A stretch of DNA of 64,000 nt, taken from Lachnoanaerobaculum sp. OBRC5-5 (lineage in GTDB: Bacteria; Bacillota; Clostridia; Lachnospirales; Lachnospiraceae). The stretch spans positions 1,444,684-1,508,683 of the forward strand of contig NZ_JH815185.1 in assembly GCF_000296385.1 (NCBI RefSeq). Reading direction: 5' to 3'. Positions 20,360 through 29,365 of the stretch are shown here, piece after piece. Position numbers and translations under genes: made by a program. The notes below the pieces were generated by a model, which saw only the letters and a program-made list of their open reading frames with translations, did no database searches and was not told the origin of the DNA. How positions within the stretch are numbered: the first letter of the stretch is position 1; each line of letters opens with the position of its first letter.

Positions 20360-21120
20360 AGTTCCACCTCCGAAGCATTAAATACCGGCCCTTCAGTACA
20401 AACTCTTTTATTTTTTACCTTGGAGTGGCTGTCAATATCACTTGACTTACATGTACAAGCAAGACATGCACCTATTCCGCATGCCATCTTCTCTTCCAAT
20501 GAAAGGAAACACTCGATATTGTTTTCATCCGCATAATTCTTTATAGCTCTAAGCATCGGAGTAGGTCCGCAGGCAAGAATCCTTTTAGCACTCAAGTTAT
20601 TTTCTCTTATTGCATCAAGTACATTACCCTTTGTGCCTATACTTCCGTCTTCACTGGCAATATATACTTTTCCGTAGCTTTCAAGTTCATTTGCAAGGAA
20701 AGTATCACTGTCTCTAAATCCCAGTACAATTATCTTCTCACCCTCTGTCTGCTTTGCAGTTTCAAGCATAGGAGGTATTCCTATACCTCCTCCTATAAGG
20801 ATAGTAGACTTGGAATCTGTAGGAAAGCCGTTTCCAAGAGGCCCCAAAACTTTGATATCATCTCCGGTTTTTAAGTTTGAAAATTCCTTTGTTCCGGCAT
20901 TTTCACCTGTAACTCTGTACACAAGCCTTATAGAGTCTTTTCCTACCTCACATATACTTATAGGTCTTGGTAAAAGCTTTGAAGGGTCCTTTGTATATAC
21001 ATTTACAAATTGTCCCGGCTTTGTGGTCTTTGCTATATCTGTCTTTATCCAAATCGAATAAATATCTTTACTCAGTTCGTCCTGGGAAAGTACCTTCCCA
21101 TTATCCATTATCTTTGTCAT
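20356..21120 (-). CDS. pyrK: Dihydroorotate dehydrogenase electron-transfer subunit
   Basis: 254-residue FAD/[2Fe-2S] subunit that passes electrons from PyrD to NAD. FAD-binding LLPRPISICE (about 50-59), the GGGIGIPPML NAD-binding loop, and a C-terminal Cys cluster CGIGACLACTC plus a later Cys for the iron-sulfur centre. Class 1B pairing with the next gene, pyrD. Confidence 0.94.
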   Translation of the reverse strand: MTKIMDNGKVLSQDELSKDIYSIWIKTDIAKTTKPGQFVNVYTKDPSKLLPRPISICEVGKDSIRLVYRVTGENAGTKEFSNLKTGDDIKVLGPLGNGFPTDSKSTILIGGGIGIPPMLETAKQTEGEKIIVLGFRDSDTFLANELESYGKVYIASEDGSIGTKGNVLDAIRENNLSAKRILACGPTPMLRAIKNYADENNIECFLSLEEKMACGIGACLACTCKSSDIDSHSKVKNKRVCTEGPVFNASEVEL

Positions 21121-21131
21121 TTCACTTCTCT

Positions 21132-22040
21132 TTATAAAACTCTGTTTATATCTGTTATCATATCCTTTACGGCCGCTCTTGCCGCATCACCAAACTCAAG
21201 CGAAGCATATTTTTCCTGCTTATATGCGGCTATGATTCCTCTTGAAGAGTTTACTACCGCACCAAGCCCGTCTTTATTAAAGCATGGCTTTAAATCCTCG
21301 GCTGTTCCACCCTGTGCACCGTATCCCGGAACAAGGAAGAATGTATTCGGCATCTTTTCTCTAAGTATTGCACTCATCTTAGGATATGTTGCACCCACAA
21401 CGGCGCCTACATTTGAATAATTTCCGTCCATGCTCATAGCACCCCATTCACAGGTCTTCTTTGCTACAAGTTCATAAAGAGGTGTTCCGTCTATCAGCTG
21501 ATCCTGGAATTCACCGCTTGAAGGATTTGAAGTCTTTACAAGTACAAATATACCTTTATTCTCACTGTTACATACATCTATAAAAGGCTTCACACCGTCT
21601 GTACCGAGATATGGATTTACAGTTACAAAATCCGTATCAAATCCTACTATTTTTTCGCCCAATACATCACTTACTCCGATATGTGCCTTTGCATAAGCAA
21701 GTGAAGTTGAACCTATATCTCCTCTTTTTGCATCACCGATAACAAGTAAGCCCTTTTTCTTAGCATACTCGACACTTTTTTGGTAAGCAATCATTCCCTC
21801 TATACCGAACTCCTCATACATAGCTATCTGAGGTTTTACTGAAGGAATAAGATCATAGGTCTTGTCAATTATCTCTTTGTTGAACTCAAAGAAAGCTTCT
21901 CCTATAGCCTTTGTAGTTTTTCCGTATTTCTTTATCTTCTCATCTAGTATATAATCCGGTATATGCGAAATAAGCGGATCTAAACCTACACATATAGGGG
22001 CATTTGTTTGCTTGATTTTTTCAATAAGTTTTGCAATCAT
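21132..22040 (-). CDS. pyrF: Orotidine 5'-phosphate decarboxylase
   Basis: Last step to UMP. 302 residues, the longer (PyrF type 2-like) form: ICVGLDPLI at the start, the catalytic GDAKRGDIGST motif, and VPGYGAQGG near the end. The ATG at 22040 follows TTAGGAG; the frame runs to 22094 but the extra part covers the predicted promoter. First gene of the pyr operon. Confidence 0.95.
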   Translation of the reverse strand: MIAKLIEKIKQTNAPICVGLDPLISHIPDYILDEKIKKYGKTTKAIGEAFFEFNKEIIDKTYDLIPSVKPQIAMYEEFGIEGMIAYQKSVEYAKKKGLLVIGDAKRGDIGSTSLAYAKAHIGVSDVLGEKIVGFDTDFVTVNPYLGTDGVKPFIDVCNSENKGIFVLVKTSNPSSGEFQDQLIDGTPLYELVAKKTCEWGAMSMDGNYSNVGAVVGATYPKMSAILREKMPNTFFLVPGYGAQGGTAEDLKPCFNKDGLGAVVNSSRGIIAAYKQEKYASLEFGDAARAAVKDMITDINRVL

Positions 22041-22082
22041 ATTTTCTCCTAAGAGCCCTTTGGGCATAATTATGTTTTTAAA

Positions 22083-22112
22083 AGTATAACACATATACCC
22101 GTATTATTTCAA
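22083..22112 (-). promoter_or_regulatory. Predicted promoter of the pyrFKDE operon
   Basis: Minus-strand TTGAAA (22107-22112), 18-bp spacer, TATACT (22083-22088). No PyrR-binding anti-antiterminator structure or terminator was recognised in the short leader; only a 4-bp GCCC/GGGC hairpin lies before the ribosome site. Confidence 0.5.
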
Positions 22113-22135
22113 TAAATGAGAGGCTGGAGATTGCC

Positions 22136-22879
22136 ATGAATATAATAAAAACGAGAGATTTATCAGAAAATATGATAAATCAAATAAATTCCATAGTTGA
22201 GGCCCAGGATAAGGAGTATCACCTTCCGCTTTATTTTGATTTCAGTGATGAAAGATGTATATATTATCTCTGTTATGAAAGCGAAAATCTTATGTCTGTT
22301 TCGGCTTTATTTGAAATAGATAATAATATTTATGAGATAATAGCTTTTACAGATGTAGATAACAGAAAAAAAGGTTATTTCAAAGCTGTTTTAGACTACC
22401 TTTATGATGATTTAAAGGCCGGTACAGAGCTTTCTTTTATATGCGAAAGAAACTATTCACCTGCACTTGAATGTGCAAAAAAGCTTTCATTTGACTATGA
22501 ATGTACTGAAACTATGATGGAGCTTGACTTATCCACATATTCCTGCAATGAGATATCCGATATCGACATTTGTGAGGAAGATGATGACATTTTTTTTATT
22601 TATTATAAGGATGAAGAAATAGGATCATTCTGCTTTTATACTTTTAACTTTGATGTTGGTGATATATATTTCCACAGTTTTAGTATATATGAGGAGTTCC
22701 AAAATAAAGGGCTTGGAAAACTTTCTATGAGGGCAATCCTTTTATTTTTAAATAATATAGGAAAAACAAAGATTCATTTGCAGCTGCTTTTGGAAAATAC
22801 TCCTGCTTATAAAATATATACAGACTTGGGATTTAACATATCAAGTGAGATAAGCTATTACAAAAAATTTATACAGTAA
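22136..22879 (+). CDS. GNAT-family N-acetyltransferase
   Basis: 247 residues, divergent from pyrF. The C-terminal half carries a GNAT acetyl-CoA site: IYEEFQNKGLGKLSM (about 181-195) matches the Q/RxxGxG/A motif, followed by NTPAYKIYTDLGF. The N-terminal half also looks GNAT-like but degenerate (DNRKKGYFKAVL), so this may be a tandem-GNAT protein. Substrate unknown. Start supported by GGAGATTGCC. Confidence 0.8.
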   Translation: MNIIKTRDLSENMINQINSIVEAQDKEYHLPLYFDFSDERCIYYLCYESENLMSVSALFEIDNNIYEIIAFTDVDNRKKGYFKAVLDYLYDDLKAGTELSFICERNYSPALECAKKLSFDYECTETMMELDLSTYSCNEISDIDICEEDDDIFFIYYKDEEIGSFCFYTFNFDVGDIYFHSFSIYEEFQNKGLGKLSMRAILLFLNNIGKTKIHLQLLLENTPAYKIYTDLGFNISSEISYYKKFIQ

Positions 22880-22988
22880 TACATTCTTCAGGTTTATATA
22901 TTGCCATTTGTATTTATAAATGTTATCATATGTATATATTAATAGTGCACAATCAAATTTATATAAATCTAATATAGGAGGTGTATTT

Positions 22989-23777
22989 ATGTTATATGAA
23001 GCAATACAAGGAATTTTTATTCCTTTTATAGGTACATCATTAGGTGCGGCCGGTGTACTTTTTATGAAAAACGGACTGCGCAGAAGTGTCCAAAGAGCAC
23101 TGACAGGCTTTGCTGCAGGTGTTATGGTGGCCGCATCAGTCTGGAGTCTTATAATACCGGCTATTGAACAGATGGAAGAATCCGGTGCAGGCAGGCTCAG
23201 CTTTCTTCCGGCATTTGTAGGCTTTTGGCTCGGAACTTTATTCTTGCTGAGTCTTGACCATATAATTCCTCATTTACATATGTATGCGAATGAAGCTGAA
23301 GGTAGAAAAAGCAAACTTGCAAGAACAACTATGATGGTACTTGCAGTAACTCTTCACAACATACCTGAGGGAATGGCAGTCGGTATAGTTTATGCAGGAT
23401 TTTTAAACGGAACTATAGGTATATCTGCAGGAGCCGCTCTTGCGCTCTCTCTGGGTATTGCAATTCAAAATTTCCCTGAGGGTGCAATAATATCCATGCC
23501 CCTTCATGCTGAAGGAGAGAGCAAAATGAAAGCACTGTTCTACGGTATTCTCTCAGGTGCGGTAGAACCTATTGCAGCTTTTATAATGCTTGGAGCATCA
23601 AAGATTTTTATCCCTGTAATGCCATATCTTCTAAGCTTTGCAGCAGGAGCTATGATGTATGTTGTAGTAGAGGAACTTATCCCTGAAATGAGTGAAGGAG
23701 AACATTCAAATATAGGAGTTATATTATTTGCCTTCGGATTTACAGTGATGATGGCACTGGATGTGGCTCTGAGCTAA
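22989..23777 (+). CDS. ZIP-family divalent metal transporter
   Basis: 262 residues with about eight hydrophobic segments. The two metal-site helices are clear: HNIPEG (about 123-128) and NFPEG (about 161-165), as in ZupT-like ZIP transporters importing zinc or other divalent cations. The ATG at 22989 follows TAGGAGGTG; the 69-bp upstream extension of the frame is not used. A terminator follows. Confidence 0.9.
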   Translation: MLYEAIQGIFIPFIGTSLGAAGVLFMKNGLRRSVQRALTGFAAGVMVAASVWSLIIPAIEQMEESGAGRLSFLPAFVGFWLGTLFLLSLDHIIPHLHMYANEAEGRKSKLARTTMMVLAVTLHNIPEGMAVGIVYAGFLNGTIGISAGAALALSLGIAIQNFPEGAIISMPLHAEGESKMKALFYGILSGAVEPIAAFIMLGASKIFIPVMPYLLSFAAGAMMYVVVEELIPEMSEGEHSNIGVILFAFGFTVMMALDVALS

Positions 23778-23786
23778 AAACAATGA

Positions 23787-23811
23787 AACACCGGACATGC
23801 CGGTGTTTTTT
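23787..23811 (+). terminator. Rho-independent terminator after the ZIP gene
   Basis: 8-bp stem AACACCGG/CCGGTGTT with loop ACATG followed by a run of T. Confidence 0.85.
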
Positions 23812-23859
23812 ATTGTATAAGTACAAACTCAATAAACACTAAATCGACTTCAACTACAT

Positions 23860-24213
23860 TCAACTTTTTTCAATAATAGTATTCACTATTAGGGCTATAG
23901 CAAAAGCTACGTTGATTAAAATAGTCATAGCCGAGTATTTATCATGGATATATCCACTGTTAGTTATAAGTATATTGGCTGTAAATATAACGGCCAAAAT
24001 ACCGCTGTATAAAGTATGTCTTTTGTCATCTTTATTCTTAATACTCTGCGTATCATTCACAAAAAAAAATGAAAAAAAACCATAAAAACAAAAAAAATGA
24101 AAAAATACTACATTATCAAATACAAATCCTAAAAATCCTAAAAAACCTAACAATCCCAAGAATCCTAAAAATTTTTTAAATCTGTATATTTTTTTATTCT
24201 CCAAATTTTCCAT
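23860..24213 (-). CDS. DUF3796-like membrane protein
   Basis: 117 residues. A Phe-Leu-Gly repeat (GFLGLLGFLGFLGF, about 16-29) followed by Phe-rich aromatic stretches is typical of the DUF3796 group. Two further hydrophobic segments fill the C-terminal half. The ATG at 24213 follows GGGAGGAC. Function unknown; members are often near HTH regulators, but none is adjacent here. Confidence 0.65.
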   Translation of the reverse strand: MENLENKKIYRFKKFLGFLGLLGFLGFLGFVFDNVVFFHFFCFYGFFSFFFVNDTQSIKNKDDKRHTLYSGILAVIFTANILITNSGYIHDKYSAMTILINVAFAIALIVNTIIEKS

Positions 24214-24321
24214 CAAAGTCCTCCCTCATTAAATTACATGTTTTCTAATATAAGTATAAGCTTTATATGTTCAGATAAATGAACTTATCAATTTTACGCA
24301 TGTTAGCTTGTTATACATTTC

Positions 24322-24540
24322 TTAATTTTCTACAATGTAGTCTTTTATTTGTTTAAAAGTACGAACTAAAGCTCTACTTTGCCTTACTGCAAGGTCACCC
24401 TTTAATACAGTCATAAGCATATAAATCCCCTGTTCAGTAAAGGCATAAGGATTGTACTTAATATTACTCCATCGTCTGGCGCCTCTGTTCAAGGTGAAAT
24501 TTTTGCACCTTGAAAGTTCCTCAACTTCTTGAGTTGTCAG
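24322..24540 (-). pseudogene. ORF6N-domain protein remnant, copy 1
   Basis: A minus-strand reading frame after a TAA at 24541-24543 encodes LTTQEVEEL, then CKNFTLNRG and YAFTEQGIYML, and ends DYIVEN-stop. This is the C-terminal part of the ORF6N DNA-binding domain found in phage and mobile-element antirepressor-like proteins. There is no start codon or N-terminal part. A homologous fragment lies at 32001-32306. Confidence 0.7.
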
Positions 24541-24562
24541 TTAAAACATAAAATCTTCGCCT

Positions 24563-24778
24563 TCATTTATTATCCTTATTTTCATAATAATTTATAACGG
24601 CAATTATTGCAGATACGCCAAACCATATTCCAAAAACATAAACCGCACTTTTTCCCAGCCTATAAAGGTTTAATCCCTTATATATCCACATATCCATAGG
24701 AATAACAATTATAACAAAAGAAATGATATAGATAAGTGTATTTATAAGAAACCTTCTATGCCTTTTTATAAACTCCAT
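24563..24778 (-). CDS. Two-TM small membrane protein, copy 1
   Basis: 71 residues from the ATG at 24778, which follows GGAGGGAAG. A basic start (MEFIKRHRRF) and two hydrophobic segments (about 10-28 and 42-61), ending NYYENKDNK, give a 2TM-domain-like topology. Second copy at 32329-32544 differs at about four residues. Function unknown; divergent from the nitroreductase gene with a shared ~190-bp upstream region. Confidence 0.7.
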   Translation of the reverse strand: MEFIKRHRRFLINTLIYIISFVIIVIPMDMWIYKGLNLYRLGKSAVYVFGIWFGVSAIIAVINYYENKDNK

Positions 24779-24966
24779 ACTTCCCTCCTTTATTCCATGC
24801 AAACAACATATATGGTAACAACTATATTGTATCACAAACCGAAAATAAAAACCCGGTTTTATATATTAAAAGTATCTTACTTTAAAATAATAAAAAAATA
24901 GACTATAATAATCAGACATTCCATATTGCATACATATTTATTATATAGGAATAGATTGGAGATTTT

Positions 24967-25536
24967 ATGAAACTTATAGATAATTTAAAACAAAGAAGGA
25001 CTTACTATAATCTAAACAAAACACTTCCGGTATCAAAGTCCGAAGTTAAAAAGGTCATTGAAGAGATTACCGAACTGGTACCTGATGCCTTTAATATGAA
25101 GAGTGCTCGTGTACTTGTAGTTATGGATAAGAAACAGGATGAGCTTTGGGATAGAATATTTGATACTTTTGAGGGCAAGGTTCCTCGTGAAAAAATCGAC
25201 GGATTTAAGGCTGCAGCAGGTACAATACTTTATTTTTATGATGAAGAAGTTGTGAGAGCACTGCAAGAAAAGTTCCCTACATATGCAGATAACTTTCCTA
25301 TTTGGGCAAATCAAGCAAATGGAATGCTGCAAATAAATATCTGGACAGGTCTTAGAGAGCTTGGAATCGGTGCAAACTTACAGCACTATAATCCTGTAAT
25401 TGACAGCCTTGTGCAAGAAATGTTTGAAGTTCCCAAGTCATGGAAGTTAATTGCACAAATGCCTTTTGGAGGAATCGTAGCAGAACCGGATCCTAAGGAA
25501 AAAGAAAATATCTCTAATAGGGTAAGATTTGTTTAA
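24967..25536 (+). CDS. Nitroreductase-family protein, copy 1
   Basis: 189 residues, a short nitroreductase related to the Frm2/YhdA-like group: N-terminal QRRTYYNLNK, then KSARVLVVMDK, GTILYFYDEE, LGIGANLQHYNP and a C-terminal MPFGGIV. These are FMN-dependent oxidoreductases; substrate unknown. Start supported by TTGGAGAT. The second copy (32733-33302) differs at roughly 15 residues, and both reading frames are intact, suggesting both are maintained. Confidence 0.85.
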   Translation: MKLIDNLKQRRTYYNLNKTLPVSKSEVKKVIEEITELVPDAFNMKSARVLVVMDKKQDELWDRIFDTFEGKVPREKIDGFKAAAGTILYFYDEEVVRALQEKFPTYADNFPIWANQANGMLQINIWTGLRELGIGANLQHYNPVIDSLVQEMFEVPKSWKLIAQMPFGGIVAEPDPKEKENISNRVRFV

Positions 25537-25556
25537 AACCAAATGAAACTTTACAT

Positions 25557-26392
25557 TTATAAAATATAATTGTTGTATGAGCCATATCCGGCATCTGCCA
25601 CAGAATATTTGGGATAGAATCCATAAGTTTGTTTGAAGTGATCCATCAAAGGAACGAAACAATCCATATACGAACGATAATGGTTCACGTCAACAACTGC
25701 AATATATTCATCTGCTACACCAATCTGTACATTATATGCCGGCAGAAGCTGATCATTGCCCATGTAATCCTTTTTGATACGCATAAAGGTAGCTGAGTTA
25801 TCTGTTTTAGAGTAACTGTTTCGGTCAGGACCACAGATTTCAATTTTTTGTATGTATTCTTGAAGTTTCTTACAGAAAGTAGTCAAGTGTTCATAATGGC
25901 GCTGTTCTTTGGATTTTCGCTTTCCGCTTCCGTAAACAAATGTACTTGTATCCGGTTCCCATAAAAGTACCGGCTGCTCAACGATTTCATTCATATAATC
26001 CGGTACATACTTTGTGTTTGTTGTGATCTGCCCCCCTCTCCATGCGATTTCTGCATTAATTTCCTCAATCTCCGCAGTGATTTTTTCGTAAAGCTTGTAA
26101 CGAAACTTTTCCGTAGCCTTCTTACATACCCTTCTTCCATACCCTGGTATACTTGTTTGCGTTTGCTTCAAACCATAAATCCGAAAAGTACTGTTTTTAA
26201 CATGTTGACCGGATTATATCTGAATCGTCCGGTTGTGTACTTCGGAATATCCGTCAGATACTTGTTTAAATCGATTCCTCCCATCAATCTGTCAAATGTT
26301 AAAACAGGATCCGGCAGATCCAAACAATCTGAAAGAAACAGTGGTAAATATCCTTGTTTTGAATTACAATAATTAGTGTGTAAATTTTTCAT
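25557..26392 (-). pseudogene. IS1182-like transposase remnant
   Basis: Two overlapping minus-strand frames. 26168-26392 has the DUF772-type N-terminus (DLPDPVLTFDRLMGG then YNPVNMLKTVLFG). 25557-26171 has internal transposase sequence (KRKSKEQRHYEHL, MRIKKDYMGNDQLLPAYNVQ) and ends in VADAGYGSYNNY-stop at the second catalytic-Asp block. A frameshift, missing sequence between the frames and loss of the C-terminal third show it is inactive. A hairpin lies just beyond its 5' end (26416-26447). Confidence 0.8.
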
Positions 26393-26415
26393 TGCAAGTT
26401 AATTTTACCACAAAT

Positions 26416-26447
26416 ATAGGACCTTTCGAATGATCAAATGGTCCTAT
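26416..26447. terminator. Hairpin beside the transposase remnant
   Basis: 8-bp inverted repeat ATAGGACC/GGTCCTAT followed on the plus strand by TTTCTTTTA. IS1182-type elements often carry such a structure near the end to block read-through; that origin is inferred. Confidence 0.45.
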
Positions 26448-26515
26448 TTCTTTTAGGGACTTATTTCACAGCCCCACTGATTACTAAACTCATCAATTGT
26501 ATATAATAGATATCT

Positions 26516-27847
26516 TTATGATAAACTTATCATCCATGTGCGTTTCTTAAAAATAACAAGTGATACAACAAGTCTAAATATCTCTTCTGTAGTAAGCAAT
26601 GTATATACACCCACAATTCCCCATTTAAATATGTATGCTGCAAGCGTACAAAGAGGAATTCCTATACACCATGTTCCTATAATGTCAATAATCATTATAA
26701 TTTTTGTGTTTCCTCCACTTCTTATAATGCCTCCTCCAAGGATCATATTTTCAACCTTTACCGGAGCATATAGGGCAAATATTACAAGAAGAATTTTCCC
26801 AAGCTCTTTTACATTATAATCCACCTGATAAAATCCTGTATAGACTCCTGCCAACAATATAAGAATTGATGATATAAAGACTGCACCTATTAACCCCGCA
26901 ATCATAATTTTCCCTGATTCCCTATATGCCTCCTCATACTCTTTCTTTCCAAGCCTCTTTCCGACCATAACACCTGCCGCAGCCGACAAACCGCTTAAAG
27001 CACCCATAACCAGTCCCTGAATCGGAGCCGTAAGCATATATGCTGCAAGATTTGCCGTATCAAGATGCCCATACACTCCGGTTTCCACATTCTGCCCCAG
27101 ACTCCAGAGAAACTCACTTACAAGAATAGGTATAACCATTATAAAATAATCCGGTATGCTGATCCTTTTAAAATGTAATGACAATATCGGCTTATCCCCA
27201 TCTTTTTTAATACAAATAATAAATCCGATAAGAATAAATATAAGGTTAAATAACTGAGAAACAAGGGTTGCAATTGCCGCACCTTTTATTCCCATAGGTA
27301 AAAATCCGGCTTTCCCAAATATAAGTATATAATTAAGTCCTGTATTTATACCTACAGCTAACAGGCTTGCTAAAAACGGTATGACAGCATGCTCCTTACA
27401 GCGCAGCCATGTGGATAAAATGATACTGATTGCCATCGGAATATATGAAAATGCTACAATGCGAAAATACACGGCACCCATATTTATAATACCTGCATCC
27501 TTTGTATACAGCCCAAGAATATGTGTCGGAAAAACTCCTGATGCAAACAAAAATAATGCAGATATTATCACTGCACAGACCATGCTTATATCAAAGCTGC
27601 TCCATGCTTCTTTCATATCCTTTGCTCCGATAAACTGTGCTATTAATATTCCTGCAACAGTTCCCACCGTACCTGTTACCACATGAAAAATTAAAGAAAA
27701 ATTGCCATACAGTCCAACTGCCGATATATTTATTTCCCCCAGCTGACCGATCATTATCTGGTCAATAATTGAAAATGATGCCTGCAACATACTCTGCAAT
27801 GTAACAGGAACAGCTATTTTACATAATGATTTACTAAACTCTGACAT
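26516..27847 (-). CDS. MATE-family efflux transporter
   Basis: 443 residues and about 12 hydrophobic segments. The N-terminal half has SFSIIDQIMIGQLGEINISAVGL and the second half MGALSGLSAAAGVMVGKRLG, the paired MATE motifs. MATE proteins export cationic drugs or metabolites using Na+ or H+ gradients. Its ATG overlaps the stop of a LacI-family regulator gene (ATAATG), so the two are co-translated. Confidence 0.92.
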   Translation of the reverse strand: MSEFSKSLCKIAVPVTLQSMLQASFSIIDQIMIGQLGEINISAVGLYGNFSLIFHVVTGTVGTVAGILIAQFIGAKDMKEAWSSFDISMVCAVIISALFLFASGVFPTHILGLYTKDAGIINMGAVYFRIVAFSYIPMAISIILSTWLRCKEHAVIPFLASLLAVGINTGLNYILIFGKAGFLPMGIKGAAIATLVSQLFNLIFILIGFIICIKKDGDKPILSLHFKRISIPDYFIMVIPILVSEFLWSLGQNVETGVYGHLDTANLAAYMLTAPIQGLVMGALSGLSAAAGVMVGKRLGKKEYEEAYRESGKIMIAGLIGAVFISSILILLAGVYTGFYQVDYNVKELGKILLVIFALYAPVKVENMILGGGIIRSGGNTKIIMIIDIIGTWCIGIPLCTLAAYIFKWGIVGVYTLLTTEEIFRLVVSLVIFKKRTWMISLS

Positions 27848-28857
27848 TATAATTCCCTTGTACTTTCTCTTTTTATAAGTTTCACCGGAAGAACTATTCT
27901 TGTATCATATTCCTTCCCGTCACGCATATCTTCAATACATTTGATTGCAGCCTTTGCCCTTAAATATGCGTCCTGATGAATTGTAGTCAATGCCGGAACG
28001 CTTTCCCTGCTTGCCATACTGTCATCCATCCCGATTATTTGCAAATTTTTCGGAATCCGAATACCTCTAGCCTGTAAAAATTGCATAAAGTCCAGTGCAT
28101 AATAATCAGATACTGCAAAAACTCCCGTAATATCAAGCTTTGAAAGTTCCAAAAACTTATCCTTATAAAATTGTACTCTCCCTTTCTTTGTATTAGGTAT
28201 TTTCCAGATTACAGTTTCACCGGGTTCAAAGGCTTTGCAAAATCCATCAATACGCTCCTTGTCCATACATATATAATTATCTGAAATACATAATGCTTTT
28301 TTATGTCCAAGCTTCTTAAAATATTCCCCTGCCTTATAACCTCCATCATAATGATCAATCACAAGATTAACAAATTTTGAGCATTTATCAAAATAGCCAT
28401 CATATACAACAAAAGATATCCTCATCTGATTTCGCAGTCTTTCATAATTCTCTTCACAAAATCCCATCAGAATCAGCCCGTCCATATTCCACATTGAAGC
28501 AAACACTATTACTTCATTGATATCTGTCGTTGTTTTTATCATAAGGAAATATCCTTTTTTATTTACCTCGTGAGAAAGTGCGTTTAATGACGACATTACA
28601 AATCCGTCCTCTAAAACTCTGCCCTCATATTTGGGATGGTCATTGACTACCACTCCGATAATTCTTGAATTATTTCTTGCAAGCAAAATTCCTGCCATAT
28701 TAGGAATATATCCGGTCTTTTCAAGCTCCTGTTGAACCCTTTTTACCGTTTCATCCGAAATCTTACCGGTTTTACCATGGATCACATTTGAAACTGTCGC
28801 TGTACTAAGCCCCAGCGCATCTGCAACATCAACAATCCTAACTCTGTTTTGTGCCAT
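27847..28857 (-). CDS. LacI-family transcriptional regulator
   Basis: 336 residues. N-terminal LacI HTH (about 6-30, VADALGLSTATVSNVIHG) with the hinge-helix region NMAGILLARNNSR (about 52-64), then a periplasmic-binding-protein-like ligand domain. The C-terminus has TTIHQDAYLRAKAAI. It likely controls the MATE exporter gene translated from the same message; the effector is unknown. Start supported by AAGGGATT. Confidence 0.9.
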   Translation of the reverse strand: MAQNRVRIVDVADALGLSTATVSNVIHGKTGKISDETVKRVQQELEKTGYIPNMAGILLARNNSRIIGVVVNDHPKYEGRVLEDGFVMSSLNALSHEVNKKGYFLMIKTTTDINEVIVFASMWNMDGLILMGFCEENYERLRNQMRISFVVYDGYFDKCSKFVNLVIDHYDGGYKAGEYFKKLGHKKALCISDNYICMDKERIDGFCKAFEPGETVIWKIPNTKKGRVQFYKDKFLELSKLDITGVFAVSDYYALDFMQFLQARGIRIPKNLQIIGMDDSMASRESVPALTTIHQDAYLRAKAAIKCIEDMRDGKEYDTRIVLPVKLIKRESTREL

Positions 28858-28978
28858 ATAATCCCTTCTTTTCCCATTATTATCCGGTGTGTTGTGATGT
28901 TAGCCTTATTACTACTTTGCTAATGTATTGTATAATAAAGAGGTTTGCTCTACCATTTCTGATTTTAATTAAATATCA

Positions 28979-29003
28979 ATGATACATTACACCGGTGCAT
29001 CAT
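28979..29003. promoter_or_regulatory. Candidate LacI-type operator in the 508-bp gap
   Basis: The stretch 28858-29365 holds no convincing gene. It contains a palindrome centred on CACCGGTG (28990-28997) flanked by ATGAT/ATCAT. LacI-family operators are palindromes with a central CG, so this site about 120-145 bp upstream of the regulator start is a candidate. On the minus strand the same area also reads FTERGIYPFGQC before a stop, a fragment with no start. Confidence 0.35.
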
Positions 29004-29198
29004 TTCTACATTGCCCAAAAGGATATATTCCCCTTTCAGTAAATTCATTGTACAATAGGAATTTAACTTTCACAACGGTTAAACGCATAACCTATCACAA
29101 AATTTATATCTTATTTTTGTAATTTTTTTAGTATATTGATGGGAATTTTTATTGCACTTTATATTTCAACTTTTATTCAACTTATATAAATAAAAATA

Positions 29199-29230
29199 GG
29201 CTATAAAAACTTTACTGTGTTTTTATAGCC
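29199..29230 (-). terminator. Terminator of the BceAB-like operon
   Basis: 12-bp perfect stem GGCTATAAAAAC/GTTTTTATAGCC with an 8-nt loop, followed on the minus strand by TATTTTTATTT. It lies about 135 bp after the ATP-binding gene stop. Confidence 0.75.
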
Positions 29231-29365
29231 CCTTCAAAGTATAAATAATTAACTAACCTAGATAATCTGATATCTCAACTAATTTTTCACTGTAAATCTA
29301 TTTCATCAAATTTAACTACATCCCCGGCTTATTCATCACCAAAGTAATATTAAATTACAATATCA

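Larger units (their letters stand above)
24448..25539. repeat. Repeat module, copy 1 (paired with 32214-33305)
   Basis: Aligned by eye at a constant offset of 7,766 bp. From about 24448 to the nitroreductase stop the two copies are nearly identical in DNA, covering the ORF6N tail, the 2TM gene and the nitroreductase. Similarity stops abruptly after the nitroreductase stop. To the left it falls to about 77% (hand count over about 120 nt) within the ORF6N remnant. Confidence 0.85.

Noticed and set aside
23860-24213. FLG-rich repeat considered as a collagen-like or silk-like surface repeat
   Set aside because: The Phe-Leu-Gly pattern with following TMs is the normal start of DUF3796-type membrane proteins.
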